A DNA stretch of 64,000 nt, from positions 310,001-374,000 of the forward strand of contig NZ_JACWMX010000005.1 of NCBI RefSeq assembly GCF_014773245.1, read 5' to 3'. A program made the position numbers and the translations under genes. Each line of letters starts with the position of its first letter. Position 1 is the stretch's first letter. The notes beneath the pieces are model-generated. The model was not told the DNA's origin. It saw only the letters and a list, made by a program, of their open reading frames with translations, and ran no database searches. This DNA comes from Mucilaginibacter glaciei. Its GTDB lineage: Bacteria > Bacteroidota > Bacteroidia > Sphingobacteriales > Sphingobacteriaceae. Positions 34,476-44,180 of the stretch are shown here, piece by piece.

Positions 34476-34602
34476 CTTTATTTTTGATTAATTGATCCGT
34501 AAGCTCAATGCAAACCGCTTGGAAGGTAGCGGCTACATTTAATAAATGTACATTATACAATTATAAATAAAAATTAATTTCGATACTATAATTATAAATT
34601 GA

Positions 34603-34633
34603 TTTGGCGGATGATTTGCGCCGAATAATTTTG
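34603..34633 (+). promoter_or_regulatory. Bacteroidota-type promoter of the HAD phosphatase gene
   Basis: TTTG (34603-34606), a 19-base spacer and TAATTTTG (34626-34633) match both consensus elements at optimal spacing. Transcription would begin near 34640, eleven bases before the start codon. Confidence 0.72.
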
Positions 34634-34650
34634 CCTAAATTTCGGCACTT

Positions 34651-35304
34651 ATGAAAGCATTTATTTTTGATTTGAACGGTACCATGATCAACGATATGGA
34701 GTACCATACCCGGGCCTGGCAGGATATTATGAATACCGACCTGGGCGCTAACTTTACCTATGCACAGGTAAAGGAGCAGATGTATGGCAAAAACAGCGAG
34801 GTGCTGATCAGGCTATTTGGTGAGGGGCGTTTTACGGAAGAGGAGATGCAGCAGATCTCGTTGGAAAAGGAACGGCGTTACCAGCAGGCCTTTTTGCCCC
34901 ATTTGGCCTTGTTGCCGGGCTTGCAGGATTTTATCGAATCGGCCCACAAGCATAATATTCCAATGGCGATAGCATCTGCCGCGATACCCTTTAATATTGA
35001 TTTTGTGCTCGATAACTTAAACATCCGGCAATACTTTAAGGCCATTGTAAGTGCTGACGACGTGACCATCAGCAAACCCCATCCCGAAACTTTTTTAAAA
35101 GCGGCGCAATTGCTTGGCGTAAAACCTGCCGATTGCACTGTGTTTGAAGATACCCCCAAAGGTGTAGAGTGTGCCGCAAATGCCGGTATGGCCGCCGTGG
35201 TATTGACCACTACTCATGTTGCAAATGAGTTTGCCCATTTAGGTAATGTTGTGCATTTCTGTGATGATTTTACCGGTGATTATGTCAGGGCACTTGTGGG
35301 TTAG
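34651..35304 (+). CDS. HAD-superfamily phosphatase/beta-phosphoglucomutase-like protein with Asn in motif I
   Basis: A 217-residue HAD-fold protein of the beta-phosphoglucomutase subfamily: helical cap at about 15-85, motif II in MAIASAA, motif III lysine in ISKPHPETF and motif IV in VFEDTPKGVECA. Motif I reads FDLNGT: nucleophile D7 is kept, but the position of the general acid/base aspartate is N9. This should reduce or alter phosphotransfer. The substrate is unknown; sugar phosphates are typical. It has its own promoter and is divergent to the GH127 gene. Confidence 0.87.
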   Translation: MKAFIFDLNGTMINDMEYHTRAWQDIMNTDLGANFTYAQVKEQMYGKNSEVLIRLFGEGRFTEEEMQQISLEKERRYQQAFLPHLALLPGLQDFIESAHKHNIPMAIASAAIPFNIDFVLDNLNIRQYFKAIVSADDVTISKPHPETFLKAAQLLGVKPADCTVFEDTPKGVECAANAGMAAVVLTTTHVANEFAHLGNVVHFCDDFTGDYVRALVG

Positions 35305-35469
35305 GATAATTAATCCTGTAGCGTGTAATTTCATCTTGCGCGAGTATCGCCCGTGAGGGGTGGTGTTGCGTTACAACGATTTCTTAAGTCTGTTACATCG
35401 CGGGCTATTGATACCGAAATGTATAGTTACCCACTGTATTACTGCATTTTAACTTAAACTGTTAAATTT

Positions 35470-35477
35470 TATATTTG
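35470..35477 (+). promoter_or_regulatory. -7 element before the PAS kinase gene
   Basis: TATATTTG matches TAnnTTTG, without a clear -33 TTTG. Transcription from here would begin near 35484, only about 12 bases before the TTG start used for the kinase. Confidence 0.45.
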
Positions 35478-35495
35478 CTGTAAATAATTTAGCAC

Positions 35496-37334
35496 TTGAA
35501 CTATACATTAATTAGTGATGAGGAGGCCATGCTGGCCATTATCAGGCAACTTCCGGGTAACTATTTAATTCTTTTACCTGACGCCCCCCGGTTTACAATT
35601 GTAGAAGTAAGTGGGCAATATAACCTAACCACACTAACTAAAAGGGAAGATATTATAGGCAAAGGAGTTTTTGAAGTGTTTTCGGATAATCCCAACGACC
35701 CCGATGCCGACGGAGTTAAAAACTTATCTGCTTCGTTACAAGCCGTGATTGAAACCGGCGAAAGCCAGGAAATGCATGTTCAAAAATGGGCGGTTGCCAC
35801 ACCCGGCACAACTGAATTTACAGATAAGTATTGGTTGCCGGTAAACAAGCCGGTTATCATAGGGGGTAAAACAGCCTATATCATACACGCTGTTTTAGAC
35901 ATGACAGAGAACCAACTTTTAAAGTTAAGCGAACAATATTTTAAAGGGCTGGCCGATGAAAGCCCGTTTATGATATGGCGCAGTGTAGCAGGCTCATGTA
36001 AGTATGTAAACAAGGCCTGGTCTGATTTTACCGGCCTGTCGCTGGAAGCCAGTTTAGGGTCAGGGCATCTTCAGGCGTTTCATCCTGATGATATTGCCAC
36101 TCAGCGTGATTTATTCTATGAGGCTATGCTGGCCAAAACGGCATATGAAACAAAATATAGATTGTTGCGGAACGACGGTGAAACCCGTTGGGTTATGATG
36201 AAAGCGTCGCCCCATCTTTTTGATGGTTATACAACAGAGTATATTGGTAGTATTATAGATGTTACCGAGCAGGAAATTGCCAAACAAAGCATTGAAGAAA
36301 GCGAAAAGCAATTCAGGCAAATGGCCGATTCTATTATCCAGATGATTTGGATAACAGATGCCAAAGGGCAGCATGAATATTATAACCAGAGATGGTACGA
36401 TTTTACGGGAACGAATTTTGACCATACCGGCGGAGATGGCTGGAACCAGATGTTTCATCCTGACGATCAGGCTAAAGCCAGGAATAGATGGCAGCATTCG
36501 CTTGACACAGGCGAGCCTTACGAGATCGAGTACCGGTTAAGAAAATTTACCGGTGAATATGTGTGGGTGCTGGGCAGGGCGGCACCCTTTTTAGACCAGT
36601 ATGGTACGATCATCAAATGGTTTGGTACCTGTACAGATATTCATGATCAAAAGTTGCTTCAGCAGCAAAAGGATGAATTTATCAGCATAGCCAGCCATGA
36701 ATTAAAAACACCTTTAACCAGCCTTACTGCAAATTTACAGTTTTTGCAACGGGTAGTTAAAAGCGATAATCAGCCCAATGCGGTTATTGATAAAATGCTA
36801 AACTCCGCAAATAATAATGCGAAGAAACTGAATAGCTTAATCACCAATCTTTTAAATGTTACCAGTATTGAACAAGGGCAGCTTAACTTGAATAAAACAA
36901 AATTTAGAATAGGAAAGCTTATTGAAGACTGCAGTGAATATTTATTAACCGGTAAACATACGATAAAGGTATGTGGTAACGATGCTATAGAAATTGAGGC
37001 AGATGAAGCAAAGCTGGAGCAGGTGCTGGTTAATTTGATTAATAATGCAGTAAAATATGCACCCGAATCTAAAGAAATTGAGCTTGATTTAGCTGAGGGG
37101 GACCATTATTTAAAAGTTTCTGTAAGCGATAAAGGAAGCGGGATAAGCGCTGACCAGTTACCACATGTTTTCGACCGCTACTATCGCGCAGGTCATACTG
37201 AAAAGCATCCGTCCGGCATGGGGCTTGGTCTTTACATATGCGCTGACATTATCAAACGCCATCGTGGTGAAATTGGTGTTGACAGTACCGTTGGCCGGGG
37301 AAGTACTTTTTGGTTTACCATACCGCTAAACTAA
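35496..37334 (+). CDS. Cytoplasmic PAS-domain sensor histidine kinase
   Basis: A 612-residue kinase without membrane helices. Three PAS-like modules precede the kinase core: about 18-135, 148-258 and 272-385 (the last with GTCTDIHDQK, a PAC end). HisKA follows with the phosphorylated H401 in DEFISIASHELKTPLTSL, then an ATPase domain with NLINNAVKYAP, DKGSGIS, FDRYYRAG and GMGLGLYICADII. Translation starts at TTG; the first in-frame ATG at 35529 would remove only 11 residues. No response regulator lies nearby, so it is an orphan. PAS ligands cannot be predicted. Confidence 0.9.
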   Translation: MNYTLISDEEAMLAIIRQLPGNYLILLPDAPRFTIVEVSGQYNLTTLTKREDIIGKGVFEVFSDNPNDPDADGVKNLSASLQAVIETGESQEMHVQKWAVATPGTTEFTDKYWLPVNKPVIIGGKTAYIIHAVLDMTENQLLKLSEQYFKGLADESPFMIWRSVAGSCKYVNKAWSDFTGLSLEASLGSGHLQAFHPDDIATQRDLFYEAMLAKTAYETKYRLLRNDGETRWVMMKASPHLFDGYTTEYIGSIIDVTEQEIAKQSIEESEKQFRQMADSIIQMIWITDAKGQHEYYNQRWYDFTGTNFDHTGGDGWNQMFHPDDQAKARNRWQHSLDTGEPYEIEYRLRKFTGEYVWVLGRAAPFLDQYGTIIKWFGTCTDIHDQKLLQQQKDEFISIASHELKTPLTSLTANLQFLQRVVKSDNQPNAVIDKMLNSANNNAKKLNSLITNLLNVTSIEQGQLNLNKTKFRIGKLIEDCSEYLLTGKHTIKVCGNDAIEIEADEAKLEQVLVNLINNAVKYAPESKEIELDLAEGDHYLKVSVSDKGSGISADQLPHVFDRYYRAGHTEKHPSGMGLGLYICADIIKRHRGEIGVDSTVGRGSTFWFTIPLN

Positions 37335-37454
37335 TGCGATCGTTATAATTTTGTGGGCTTAATTAATTACAGAATTTTCGCCACTGATTAATGGTTTAGC
37401 TTTCACACTAAGAGTCATCACCATTTTACAATCAGCAAAATAGCTATCAATTTT

Positions 37455-37500
37455 AAACCCCATTATGGCAACTGTTGCAGTTACCCTAATGGGGTTTTTA
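37455..37500. terminator. Hairpin terminator between convergent genes
   Basis: AAACCCCATTA (37455-37465) pairs with TAATGGGGTTT (37487-37497), with an inner AACTG/CAGTT stem, followed by T on the plus strand and flanked by A/T in both directions. It can serve the PAS kinase and, less well, the convergent efflux operon. Confidence 0.82.
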
Positions 37501-37540
37501 TATTACCGATCAGTCAGGATCGTTAATAATTTCCTATACC

Positions 37541-38950
37541 TTATTTCCAGCCGCCGCCTAATGCGCGATACACATTCACTATGGCCTGTAACTCTTGCAA
37601 TTTATCGCTAACGCCGCTGAGTTGCGCCGCTAATAAACTTTGCTCGGACGTTAACACATCCGTGTAGTTGGTGGCCGAGCTATACCGTAATAACTCTTTG
37701 GTGAAGCTTACCGATTTTTCTAATGACTGGATCTGCTTGGTACGGATCTGCTGTTTGCCTACCGCATTCTCATAAGAATATAAGGCATTTGAAACTTCCT
37801 GCCCCGCCGTGATCAGGCTAAGCTGAAAGCTGTTCAGATACTCCTGCTGCTGCGCCTTGGCTATCCTGAACCGGGCTTTATTCTGCCCCTTATTAAAAAT
37901 GGGCTGGGTTAACCCGCCAACCAGGTTATAAAAGATGGAGTTACTGAAAAAATCCTTTAACTGCAAAGTTGATAACCCGCCGGATGCGGTAAGGGTGAAT
38001 GACGGGTAAAAATAGGAATGCGCCACGTTAGTGTTCTCGAACGCCGCCTTGAACGCATATTCGGCAGACTGTACATCTGGCCGGTTACGCAACAATTGTG
38101 CAGATAGCCCCACGTTTAGTGCGGCCACAGGTTGCTGTGCGGCCAGCGTGTTCCTTTTGACCGGGCCGGGCGCACGCGCTAATAATATGCACAGGGCGTT
38201 TTCGGTCTCGTGGATACTTTGTTTAATATCAGGCAGGGATACTTCTGCAGCGTACCGATTGGCCTCGCTTTGTACCACGGCAGCACCGTTTACAACCGCA
38301 CCTTCTTTCAGCGCTTTCATTGTTTCTACATCCGTAATGCGGTTTTTTATGGTTTGCTCTGTTATTGCCAGTTGCCGGTCTAAAGCCAGCAGGTTATAAT
38401 AATTATTGGCAATATCAGCAATCAGCTGGGTTTGTACCGCCCGTTTAGAAGCGTCGCTCTGTAAAAAATTGGCTAATGCCTGCCGTTTTAGGCTGCTTAG
38501 TTGCCCCCAAACGTTTATTTCCCAGCTGGCGTTTAAACTGGCCTGGTAAGTGGTGGTGTTTAAGTTGATACCAATCCCTGCCGGGAAGTTAAGCGCCGCC
38601 TGCGATGATTTAGCCTTGGTAGCTTGGATGCCTGCCGATAAGGTTGGCAGGTAAGCCATTTTGCTTTGCTGTAAAGTAGCCTGCGCCTCGGTTATTTTAA
38701 GTACCGCGGTTTGCAGGTCAAGGTTATGATCTATCGCTTCCTGTATCAGGTTTTGCAGGGTAGTATCTGAAAATAGCGACCGCCATGGCATGTTAGCCAT
38801 AGAAATGGTGTCGGCAGCCAGGCTATCACGGTATAGCTTATCGGCATTTAAAGCAGGCCGTTCATATTTCTTGCTCACATTACATGATGCAAAAATGAGT
38901 AAGCCCCCAATTGCTAATCCGAATAAATATTTATGATTTGTAATTTTCAT
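37541..38950 (-). CDS. NodT-family RND efflux outer membrane lipoprotein
   Basis: A 469-residue outer membrane channel. The signal sequence from ATG 38950 (MKITNHKYLFGLAIGGLLIF) ends in the lipobox FASC. The mature part shows the NodT/OprM features: YERPAL near the N-terminus, PWRSLFSDTTLQNLIQEAI, SWEINVWGQLSSLKRQALA and LLRNRPDVQSAEYAFKAA. It is the exit duct of the HAE-1 pump encoded 10 bases upstream. The longer reading from 38998 overlaps the pump gene and lacks a signal peptide at its start. Confidence 0.92.
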   Translation of the reverse strand: MKITNHKYLFGLAIGGLLIFASCNVSKKYERPALNADKLYRDSLAADTISMANMPWRSLFSDTTLQNLIQEAIDHNLDLQTAVLKITEAQATLQQSKMAYLPTLSAGIQATKAKSSQAALNFPAGIGINLNTTTYQASLNASWEINVWGQLSSLKRQALANFLQSDASKRAVQTQLIADIANNYYNLLALDRQLAITEQTIKNRITDVETMKALKEGAVVNGAAVVQSEANRYAAEVSLPDIKQSIHETENALCILLARAPGPVKRNTLAAQQPVAALNVGLSAQLLRNRPDVQSAEYAFKAAFENTNVAHSYFYPSFTLTASGGLSTLQLKDFFSNSIFYNLVGGLTQPIFNKGQNKARFRIAKAQQQEYLNSFQLSLITAGQEVSNALYSYENAVGKQQIRTKQIQSLEKSVSFTKELLRYSSATNYTDVLTSEQSLLAAQLSGVSDKLQELQAIVNVYRALGGGWK

Positions 38951-38960
38951 GGTGTGATGA

Positions 38961-41900
38961 TTAATTAGATTTTGCCTCGGCTTCTGTTGTGGCCACAACA
39001 GGTTTACCGCTAACCTTTTCTTGTAAGGTTTGAAAGATGATGAAGAGCACAGGGATTACAAAGATGCCGAACAATGTACCGATGAGCATCCCGCCAACGG
39101 CGCCCGTACCTATAGAACGGTTACCTACAGCACCCGCTCCAGAAGCGATCATTAACGGAACCAGCCCTAATATAAAGGCAAAGGACGTCATGAGGATGGG
39201 GCGCAAACGGGCTATTGCACCATCTACAGCGGCCTGCACAATACTTAAACCGTGCCGCCTGCGGGCAACAGCGAATTCCACTATCAAAATGGCATTTTTG
39301 GCTAACAAACCGATGAGCATAATGAGCGTGATCTGCAGGTAAATATTATTCTCTACTCCAAAAACCTTGGCGAAAATGAATGCACCGGCCAAACCAATGG
39401 GCAGGGACAATAATACTGCAAAGGGCAGGATATAGCTTTCATACTGCGCACTCAGCAGGAAGTAAACAAATATTAAACACAGCATAAAAATAAACACGGT
39501 TTGGCTGCCACCCGCTAATTCTTCACGGGTAAGGCCGGAGTATTCATAGCTGTAGCCAACAGGTAGTGTTTTCGCTGCTACTTCGTCAATTGCCTTAATG
39601 GCATCGCCAGAGCTGTAGCCCTGCTTAGGCGAACCTTGGATAGCAATAGCCGTAAACAGGTTGAAACGATTGATCGCTTCCGGGCCATACACCCTTGTCA
39701 GGGTTACAAATTCAGATATCGGTGCCATAATATTATTGGCATTCCGCACGTAAATATTGTTCAGGCTTTCGGGCGTGCCGCGATAGCTGGCATCGGCTTG
39801 TATCATTACGCGGTATTGTTTACCAAACTCGTTGAAGTTAGACGCGTACAAACCACCGTAGTAACCTTGCAGCGTACCTAATACAGATGTAACGGTTAAA
39901 CCGGCTTCTTTAACTTTAGGCACGTTTACATCTACCTGGTACTGCGGGAAATTGGTATTGAATGATGTTGTTGCATACTGGATCTCGGGCCGCTGGCTAA
40001 GCGCAGCCAAAAATTTGGTACTTACTTCACTGAAATTATTAATGTTGCCGCCTGTTTTATCCTGCAGCTGAAACTCAAAACCGTTACTGTTACCAAAGCC
40101 CTGCAGGGTTGACGGTGCAAAGAACAGGATCTGGGCTGATTTGATGCCGGCTGTCATCCCAAAAAGCTTACCGGTAAGGCTGGTAATGTCCTGGCCCTTC
40201 CCGCTGCGCTCATCCCACGGTTTTAGCTTAATAACCACCATAGCATAAGAGCCGCCTGCTCCCGCTATAAAGTTTTGCCCGGTGATGCGCAGGGTTGATT
40301 GCACTTCAGGCAGTTTTCTGATAATATTATCAACCTGTTCGGCCACAACAGCACCGCGTTCCAGTGACGACCCTGCCGGTAAGCTGATGTTGGCAAATAA
40401 AACGCCCTGGTCTTCATTCGGCACAAAGCCCGATGCTGTGGTTTTGATCAGGAACCAGAATATCACACCAAATATGGCAATCCCGGCTATGGCGAGCCAT
40501 TTCTTCCCGATAAGGAAGTTAACCGACTTTTTGTACTTACCCGTTACCGTTTCAAAAGAGGTGTTGAAGGCATCGTAAAAGCGTTGCAGATAAGTGGTTT
40601 TATGTTTTTCATCGGCAGCGTGCGGTTTTAATAATAAAGCACACAACGCCGGGCTTAATGTTAGCGCATTTACTGCCGATATAATAATAGCTATGGCCAG
40701 CGTTAAACCAAACTGTTTATAAAATACCCCGGCAGACCCTGTAATAAATGATACCGGCACAAACACCGCAGCCATAACCAGGGTGATAGATACGATGGCA
40801 CCGCTGATATCGCTCATGGCGTCGATTGTGGCTGTTTTGGCCGATTGGGCGCCGTTATCCAGCTTGGCATGCACAGCCTCTACCACCACAATGGCGTCAT
40901 CTACCACAATACCTATAGCCAGCACCAGCGCGAAAAGCGTTAGCAGGTTAATGGTAAAGCCAAACAGATTTAAAAAGAAGAATGTACCTACAATTGCCAC
41001 AGGCACTGCAATGGCAGGGATGAGTGTAGAGCGGAAATCCTGAAGGAAGATGAATACTACTATAAACACCAGGATAAAGGCTTCGATAAGGGTGTGGATC
41101 ACTTTTTCGATAGAGGCATCCAAAAAGTCGTTAGCATTTAAAAGCGATTCATATTTTACACCAGGGGGGAATGATTTGGAAGCCGTTTCAATCGTAGTTT
41201 CTAATTGCTTGATCAGCTCGTGCGCGTTAGAGCCTGCAGTTTGGTTAATGGCGATACCGATAGATGGCATACCAAAGGTTTTACTATTACCGGAGTATGT
41301 TTGTGCACCAAGCTCAACTCGGGCAACATCCTTAAGCCTTAATAAACGGCTGTTTGTAGTTGTACGGATCACGATGTTCTCAAACTCGAGCGGGGTTTTT
41401 AAGCGGCCCTTATACTTGATAGTGTACTGAAAAGATTGATTGCTGTTTTCACCAAATTTACCCGGCGCAGCCTCAATATTTTGCTCGGCCAGGGCGCTGT
41501 TGATATCATCAGGCACCAAACCGTAGGTGGCCATCACATCCGGCTTCAGCCATATCCGCATCGAATAATCTTTGGTACCGAAAACGCTGGCATCACCTAC
41601 GCTTTCTATACGTTTGATCTGCGGCAACAGGTTAATATTGGCGTAGTTCTGTAAAAAGGTCTGGTCGAAAGATTTGTTGTCGCTGTATAGCGAAAATATC
41701 ATCACCATACTGCTTTGCCGTTTACTGGTAGTAACACCTGCTTTGGTTACCTCGGCAGGCAGCAAGCTGGTAGCCTTTGAAACCCGGTTTTGCACGTTTA
41801 CCGCAGCAAGATCGGGGTTGGTGCCTAACTTAAAGTATACGGTTATGGATGCGGTACCATCGTTACTGGCGGTAGATGTCATGTAGGTCATGTTCTCTAC

Positions 41901-42113
41901 ACCATTTATCTGTTCCTCTAAAGGCACGATAACGCTGTTCATGACCACATCGGCATTAGCACCCTGGTAAGATGTAGAAACTTGTACCGTTGGCGGGGCT
42001 ATCTCCGGGTATTGGGAGATGGGCAGGGAGGTTAAACCCAGCACACCGAGTATAACTATGATGACCGATATGACGGTTGAAAGTACCGGTCGTTCTATGA
42101 ATGTACGTAACAT
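38961..42113 (-). CDS. HAE-1 family RND multidrug efflux pump (AcrB/MexB-like)
   Basis: A 1050-residue RND transporter, the usual length, beginning MLRTFIERPVLSTVISVIIVILGVLGL. The proton-relay pair DD occurs in helix 4 (LAIGIVVDDAIVVVEAV), and the periplasmic porter loops carry ISQYPEIAPPTVQV and SGLTREELAGGS. HAE-1 pumps export drugs, dyes, detergents and bile salts. It is the middle gene of a minus-strand operon: TetR regulator, adaptor, pump, outer membrane channel. Confidence 0.94.
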   Translation of the reverse strand: MLRTFIERPVLSTVISVIIVILGVLGLTSLPISQYPEIAPPTVQVSTSYQGANADVVMNSVIVPLEEQINGVENMTYMTSTASNDGTASITVYFKLGTNPDLAAVNVQNRVSKATSLLPAEVTKAGVTTSKRQSSMVMIFSLYSDNKSFDQTFLQNYANINLLPQIKRIESVGDASVFGTKDYSMRIWLKPDVMATYGLVPDDINSALAEQNIEAAPGKFGENSNQSFQYTIKYKGRLKTPLEFENIVIRTTTNSRLLRLKDVARVELGAQTYSGNSKTFGMPSIGIAINQTAGSNAHELIKQLETTIETASKSFPPGVKYESLLNANDFLDASIEKVIHTLIEAFILVFIVVFIFLQDFRSTLIPAIAVPVAIVGTFFFLNLFGFTINLLTLFALVLAIGIVVDDAIVVVEAVHAKLDNGAQSAKTATIDAMSDISGAIVSITLVMAAVFVPVSFITGSAGVFYKQFGLTLAIAIIISAVNALTLSPALCALLLKPHAADEKHKTTYLQRFYDAFNTSFETVTGKYKKSVNFLIGKKWLAIAGIAIFGVIFWFLIKTTASGFVPNEDQGVLFANISLPAGSSLERGAVVAEQVDNIIRKLPEVQSTLRITGQNFIAGAGGSYAMVVIKLKPWDERSGKGQDITSLTGKLFGMTAGIKSAQILFFAPSTLQGFGNSNGFEFQLQDKTGGNINNFSEVSTKFLAALSQRPEIQYATTSFNTNFPQYQVDVNVPKVKEAGLTVTSVLGTLQGYYGGLYASNFNEFGKQYRVMIQADASYRGTPESLNNIYVRNANNIMAPISEFVTLTRVYGPEAINRFNLFTAIAIQGSPKQGYSSGDAIKAIDEVAAKTLPVGYSYEYSGLTREELAGGSQTVFIFMLCLIFVYFLLSAQYESYILPFAVLLSLPIGLAGAFIFAKVFGVENNIYLQITLIMLIGLLAKNAILIVEFAVARRRHGLSIVQAAVDGAIARLRPILMTSFAFILGLVPLMIASGAGAVGNRSIGTGAVGGMLIGTLFGIFVIPVLFIIFQTLQEKVSGKPVVATTEAEAKSN

Positions 42114-42159
42114 AATAAATGTTTATGTTGAATGAGTTGATAGGGAGATGTATATCTTG

Positions 42160-43350
42160 TTACTTCAGGTCCTGGTAAACCTTGTCGGCAGGCATTTCTT
42201 CAGATTTGATTTTGGTAGCATCCTTTAGGGAACTTGTACCATCATAAACCACCTTGTCGCCGGCCTTGAGGCCTTTGGTAACTACAAAATACTGGCCTGC
42301 AGTTTTGTCCATGATCTCAATCTCGGTGCTTTTTACTGCGCCGCTTTGGTCAACCAGGTAAATAAAACGCTTACCCTGTAATTCATAGGTAGATTTTTGC
42401 GGCACCAGTATGCCATCTTTAATTTGCTGCGGGATACGCACCGATGCACTGCTGCCGCTCCTGAGCAAGCCAACCGGGTTAGGAAAGGTAGCGCGGAAAC
42501 TGGCGGCCCCTGTTTCGGTATTGATTTGCCCGTTAATGGTTTTGATACGGCCGGGCTCCGGGTAGGTGCTGCCATCAGATAATATCAGGGTAACGGCAGG
42601 CGTATTGGCCAGTTTTTGATTAAGGGTTTTACCTTTCACGTTGCGCGAAAAATCCAGCAGTTGTTTTTCGTTAAGTGAAAAGTAGGCATATACCTGGCCA
42701 ATGCTGGATACTGTGGTTAAAGGTTGGGTATTGGTACTGCTCACCAAACTCCCTATTTTATAAGGGATGCTGCCTACTACGCCGTTTACGGGGCTAATAA
42801 TATTGGTATACCCCAAATTGGTACGGGCTATGGCCAGCGTGGTTTTAGCCTGAGCTAAGGCGGCCTTGCGGGCCTGTAAAGTATATTGGGCAGATTCGAG
42901 CTCGAAATGGCTGATGATGTCTTTATCTACCAGTGGTTTGGTTTTGTTTACCTGTAACTGGGCCGCACTAACATCTGCTTCGGCACTGCTGATGGTGGCT
43001 GCCGCGTTGCGTACATCCTGCTCGTATTGAGGTGCTTTTATACTAAACAAAGGCTGACCTATTTTAACAACCGAACCTTCGTCAATAAATATCTTGTCGA
43101 CAAAACCGTCAACCTTCGGGCGGATCTCTATATTCTGTTCGCCCTGCAACGAGGCTGGGTAATCTGTATTGAGCGTTGCATTTTGCGGTGTAATGCTAAA
43201 TACCGGGTAACTTTGTACCTGCGGCGGCCCACCGGCACCCGGGGCACCGGCCTGTTTATCGCCACCACCACATGATGATAGCACCAGCAACGTTAAGCCG
43301 GTTACAACCGGGTATGCTGCCATTTTTATTTGTTTAAGATAATGAGTCAT
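42160..43350 (-). CDS. RND efflux periplasmic adaptor lipoprotein (AcrA-like)
   Basis: A 396-residue membrane fusion protein from ATG 43350. A lipoprotein signal ends in LSSC followed by GGG. The lipoyl halves (SLQGEQNIEIRPKVDGFVDKIFIDEGSVVKIGQ and GYTNIISPVNGVVGSIPYKIGSLV), the helical hairpin between them and the beta-barrel domain follow in order. Longer readings start at TTG 43401 or ATG 43392, but both lie inside the palindromic operator at 43385-43402, so the internal ATG is preferred; 43323 is another option. It connects the HAE-1 pump to the NodT channel. Confidence 0.9.
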   Translation of the reverse strand: MTHYLKQIKMAAYPVVTGLTLLVLSSCGGGDKQAGAPGAGGPPQVQSYPVFSITPQNATLNTDYPASLQGEQNIEIRPKVDGFVDKIFIDEGSVVKIGQPLFSIKAPQYEQDVRNAAATISSAEADVSAAQLQVNKTKPLVDKDIISHFELESAQYTLQARKAALAQAKTTLAIARTNLGYTNIISPVNGVVGSIPYKIGSLVSSTNTQPLTTVSSIGQVYAYFSLNEKQLLDFSRNVKGKTLNQKLANTPAVTLILSDGSTYPEPGRIKTINGQINTETGAASFRATFPNPVGLLRSGSSASVRIPQQIKDGILVPQKSTYELQGKRFIYLVDQSGAVKSTEIEIMDKTAGQYFVVTKGLKAGDKVVYDGTSSLKDATKIKSEEMPADKVYQDLK

Positions 43351-43384
43351 GAGTATATGTTTATTGTTGTGATTAACAGAATTG

Positions 43385-43402
43385 TTTGACATTTTCGTCA
43401 AA
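43385..43402. promoter_or_regulatory. Probable TetR operator before the adaptor gene
   Basis: TTTGACATTTTCGTCAAA has perfect 6-base inverted arms (TTTGAC/GTCAAA). It agrees with the site at 44031-44048 in 15 of 18 positions. It sits between the tetR stop and the adaptor gene, a position suited to control of the efflux genes by the adjacent regulator. Confidence 0.7.
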
Positions 43403-43418
43403 TTTGGGATAAAAAATT

Positions 43419-44006
43419 TTAGGGCATCAATATTTCAAGGATCATTTTTTTACGGTCTTTTAACAACGTTTCATACTGGGTATCTGTCAACTCGAACGTC
43501 CGTTGGAACAAGGGCCGGGTAAGCAGCGGGTAAGCCATCAGCGAGAACAGGTTAAGCATAAAATTCATCGGCTTCATTTTTTTGATGGTACCATTGTCCA
43601 TCTCCTTTTTAATGTCCTGCAAAAAGATCTTCAGGGCCTCTGGTGCCTCCTTTTGTTTAAGGGCAAATTCATGCGAATTGATTTCGCTGATCATAAAAGC
43701 TTCCTTGTATGGAAATTTGAGCGCTTCATTATAAAAGACATCGATAAACTTTTCGACCTTTTTTGGGAATGCCAGCGGGGCCGACAGCACTTCATCGAAA
43801 CGGTTACGTGTATCTATCATGGCCTCGTCAAATACCCGCTTAAAAAGTACATCCTTGGAGCGGAAATAATAATTGACCAGGGTGCGGGTAACCCCTGCTG
43901 CATCGGCAATATCCTGCGTGGTAGCATTGGTTTTGCCTTCTGCGAAAAATATCCTTTTTGCAGTATCTTTTATTAATTGTTCTGTACCGTTGTCTCTCAT
44001 TGCCAT
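43419..44006 (-). CDS. TetR/AcrR-family repressor of the efflux operon
   Basis: A 195-residue TetR-type regulator. The N-terminal helix-turn-helix domain covers about residues 5-55 (LIKDTAKRIFFAEGKTNATTQDIADAAGVTRTLVNYYFRSKDVLFKRVF); the rest is the helical ligand-binding domain. The longest reading begins at TTG 44051, within the palindrome 44017-44049 and only a few bases from the predicted transcription start, so ATG 44006 is preferred; ATG 44000 is also possible. It lies directly upstream of the adaptor, pump and channel genes and should repress them and itself until a drug binds. Confidence 0.9.
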   Translation of the reverse strand: MAMRDNGTEQLIKDTAKRIFFAEGKTNATTQDIADAAGVTRTLVNYYFRSKDVLFKRVFDEAMIDTRNRFDEVLSAPLAFPKKVEKFIDVFYNEALKFPYKEAFMISEINSHEFALKQKEAPEALKIFLQDIKKEMDNGTIKKMKPMNFMLNLFSLMAYPLLTRPLFQRTFELTDTQYETLLKDRKKMILEILMP

Positions 44007-44016
44007 ATAAATCTCC

Positions 44017-44056
44017 GTCTGACGTTTTTGTTTGACATTAACGTCAGACAAAAGTA
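44017..44056 (-). promoter_or_regulatory. Promoter and operator of the TetR gene
   Basis: On the minus strand TACTTTTG (44049-44056) matches the -7 consensus. Immediately downstream lies a perfect 10-base inverted repeat, GTCTGACGTT (44017-44026) and AACGTCAGAC (44040-44049), which contains TTTGACATTAACGTCAGA (44031-44048), nearly identical to the operator before the adaptor gene. Repressor bound here would cover the transcription start. Confidence 0.7.
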
Positions 44057-44180
44057 TAACGGATTTTCCGTCGCAGTGTCAGTCAATCATCATTTATTTA
44101 AAAAAAATCAACTCGCTGCATACCGGCGCTTTTAATTATTTAGCTGCTGATTTTTTACTGATTATTAGTAAATTACACCC

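Noticed and set aside
39021..39028. Another TTGTAAGG, the -35 block of the ECF motif
   Set aside because: It lies inside the coding sequence of the HAE-1 pump on the opposite strand and no CCGAC block follows after 14 bases.
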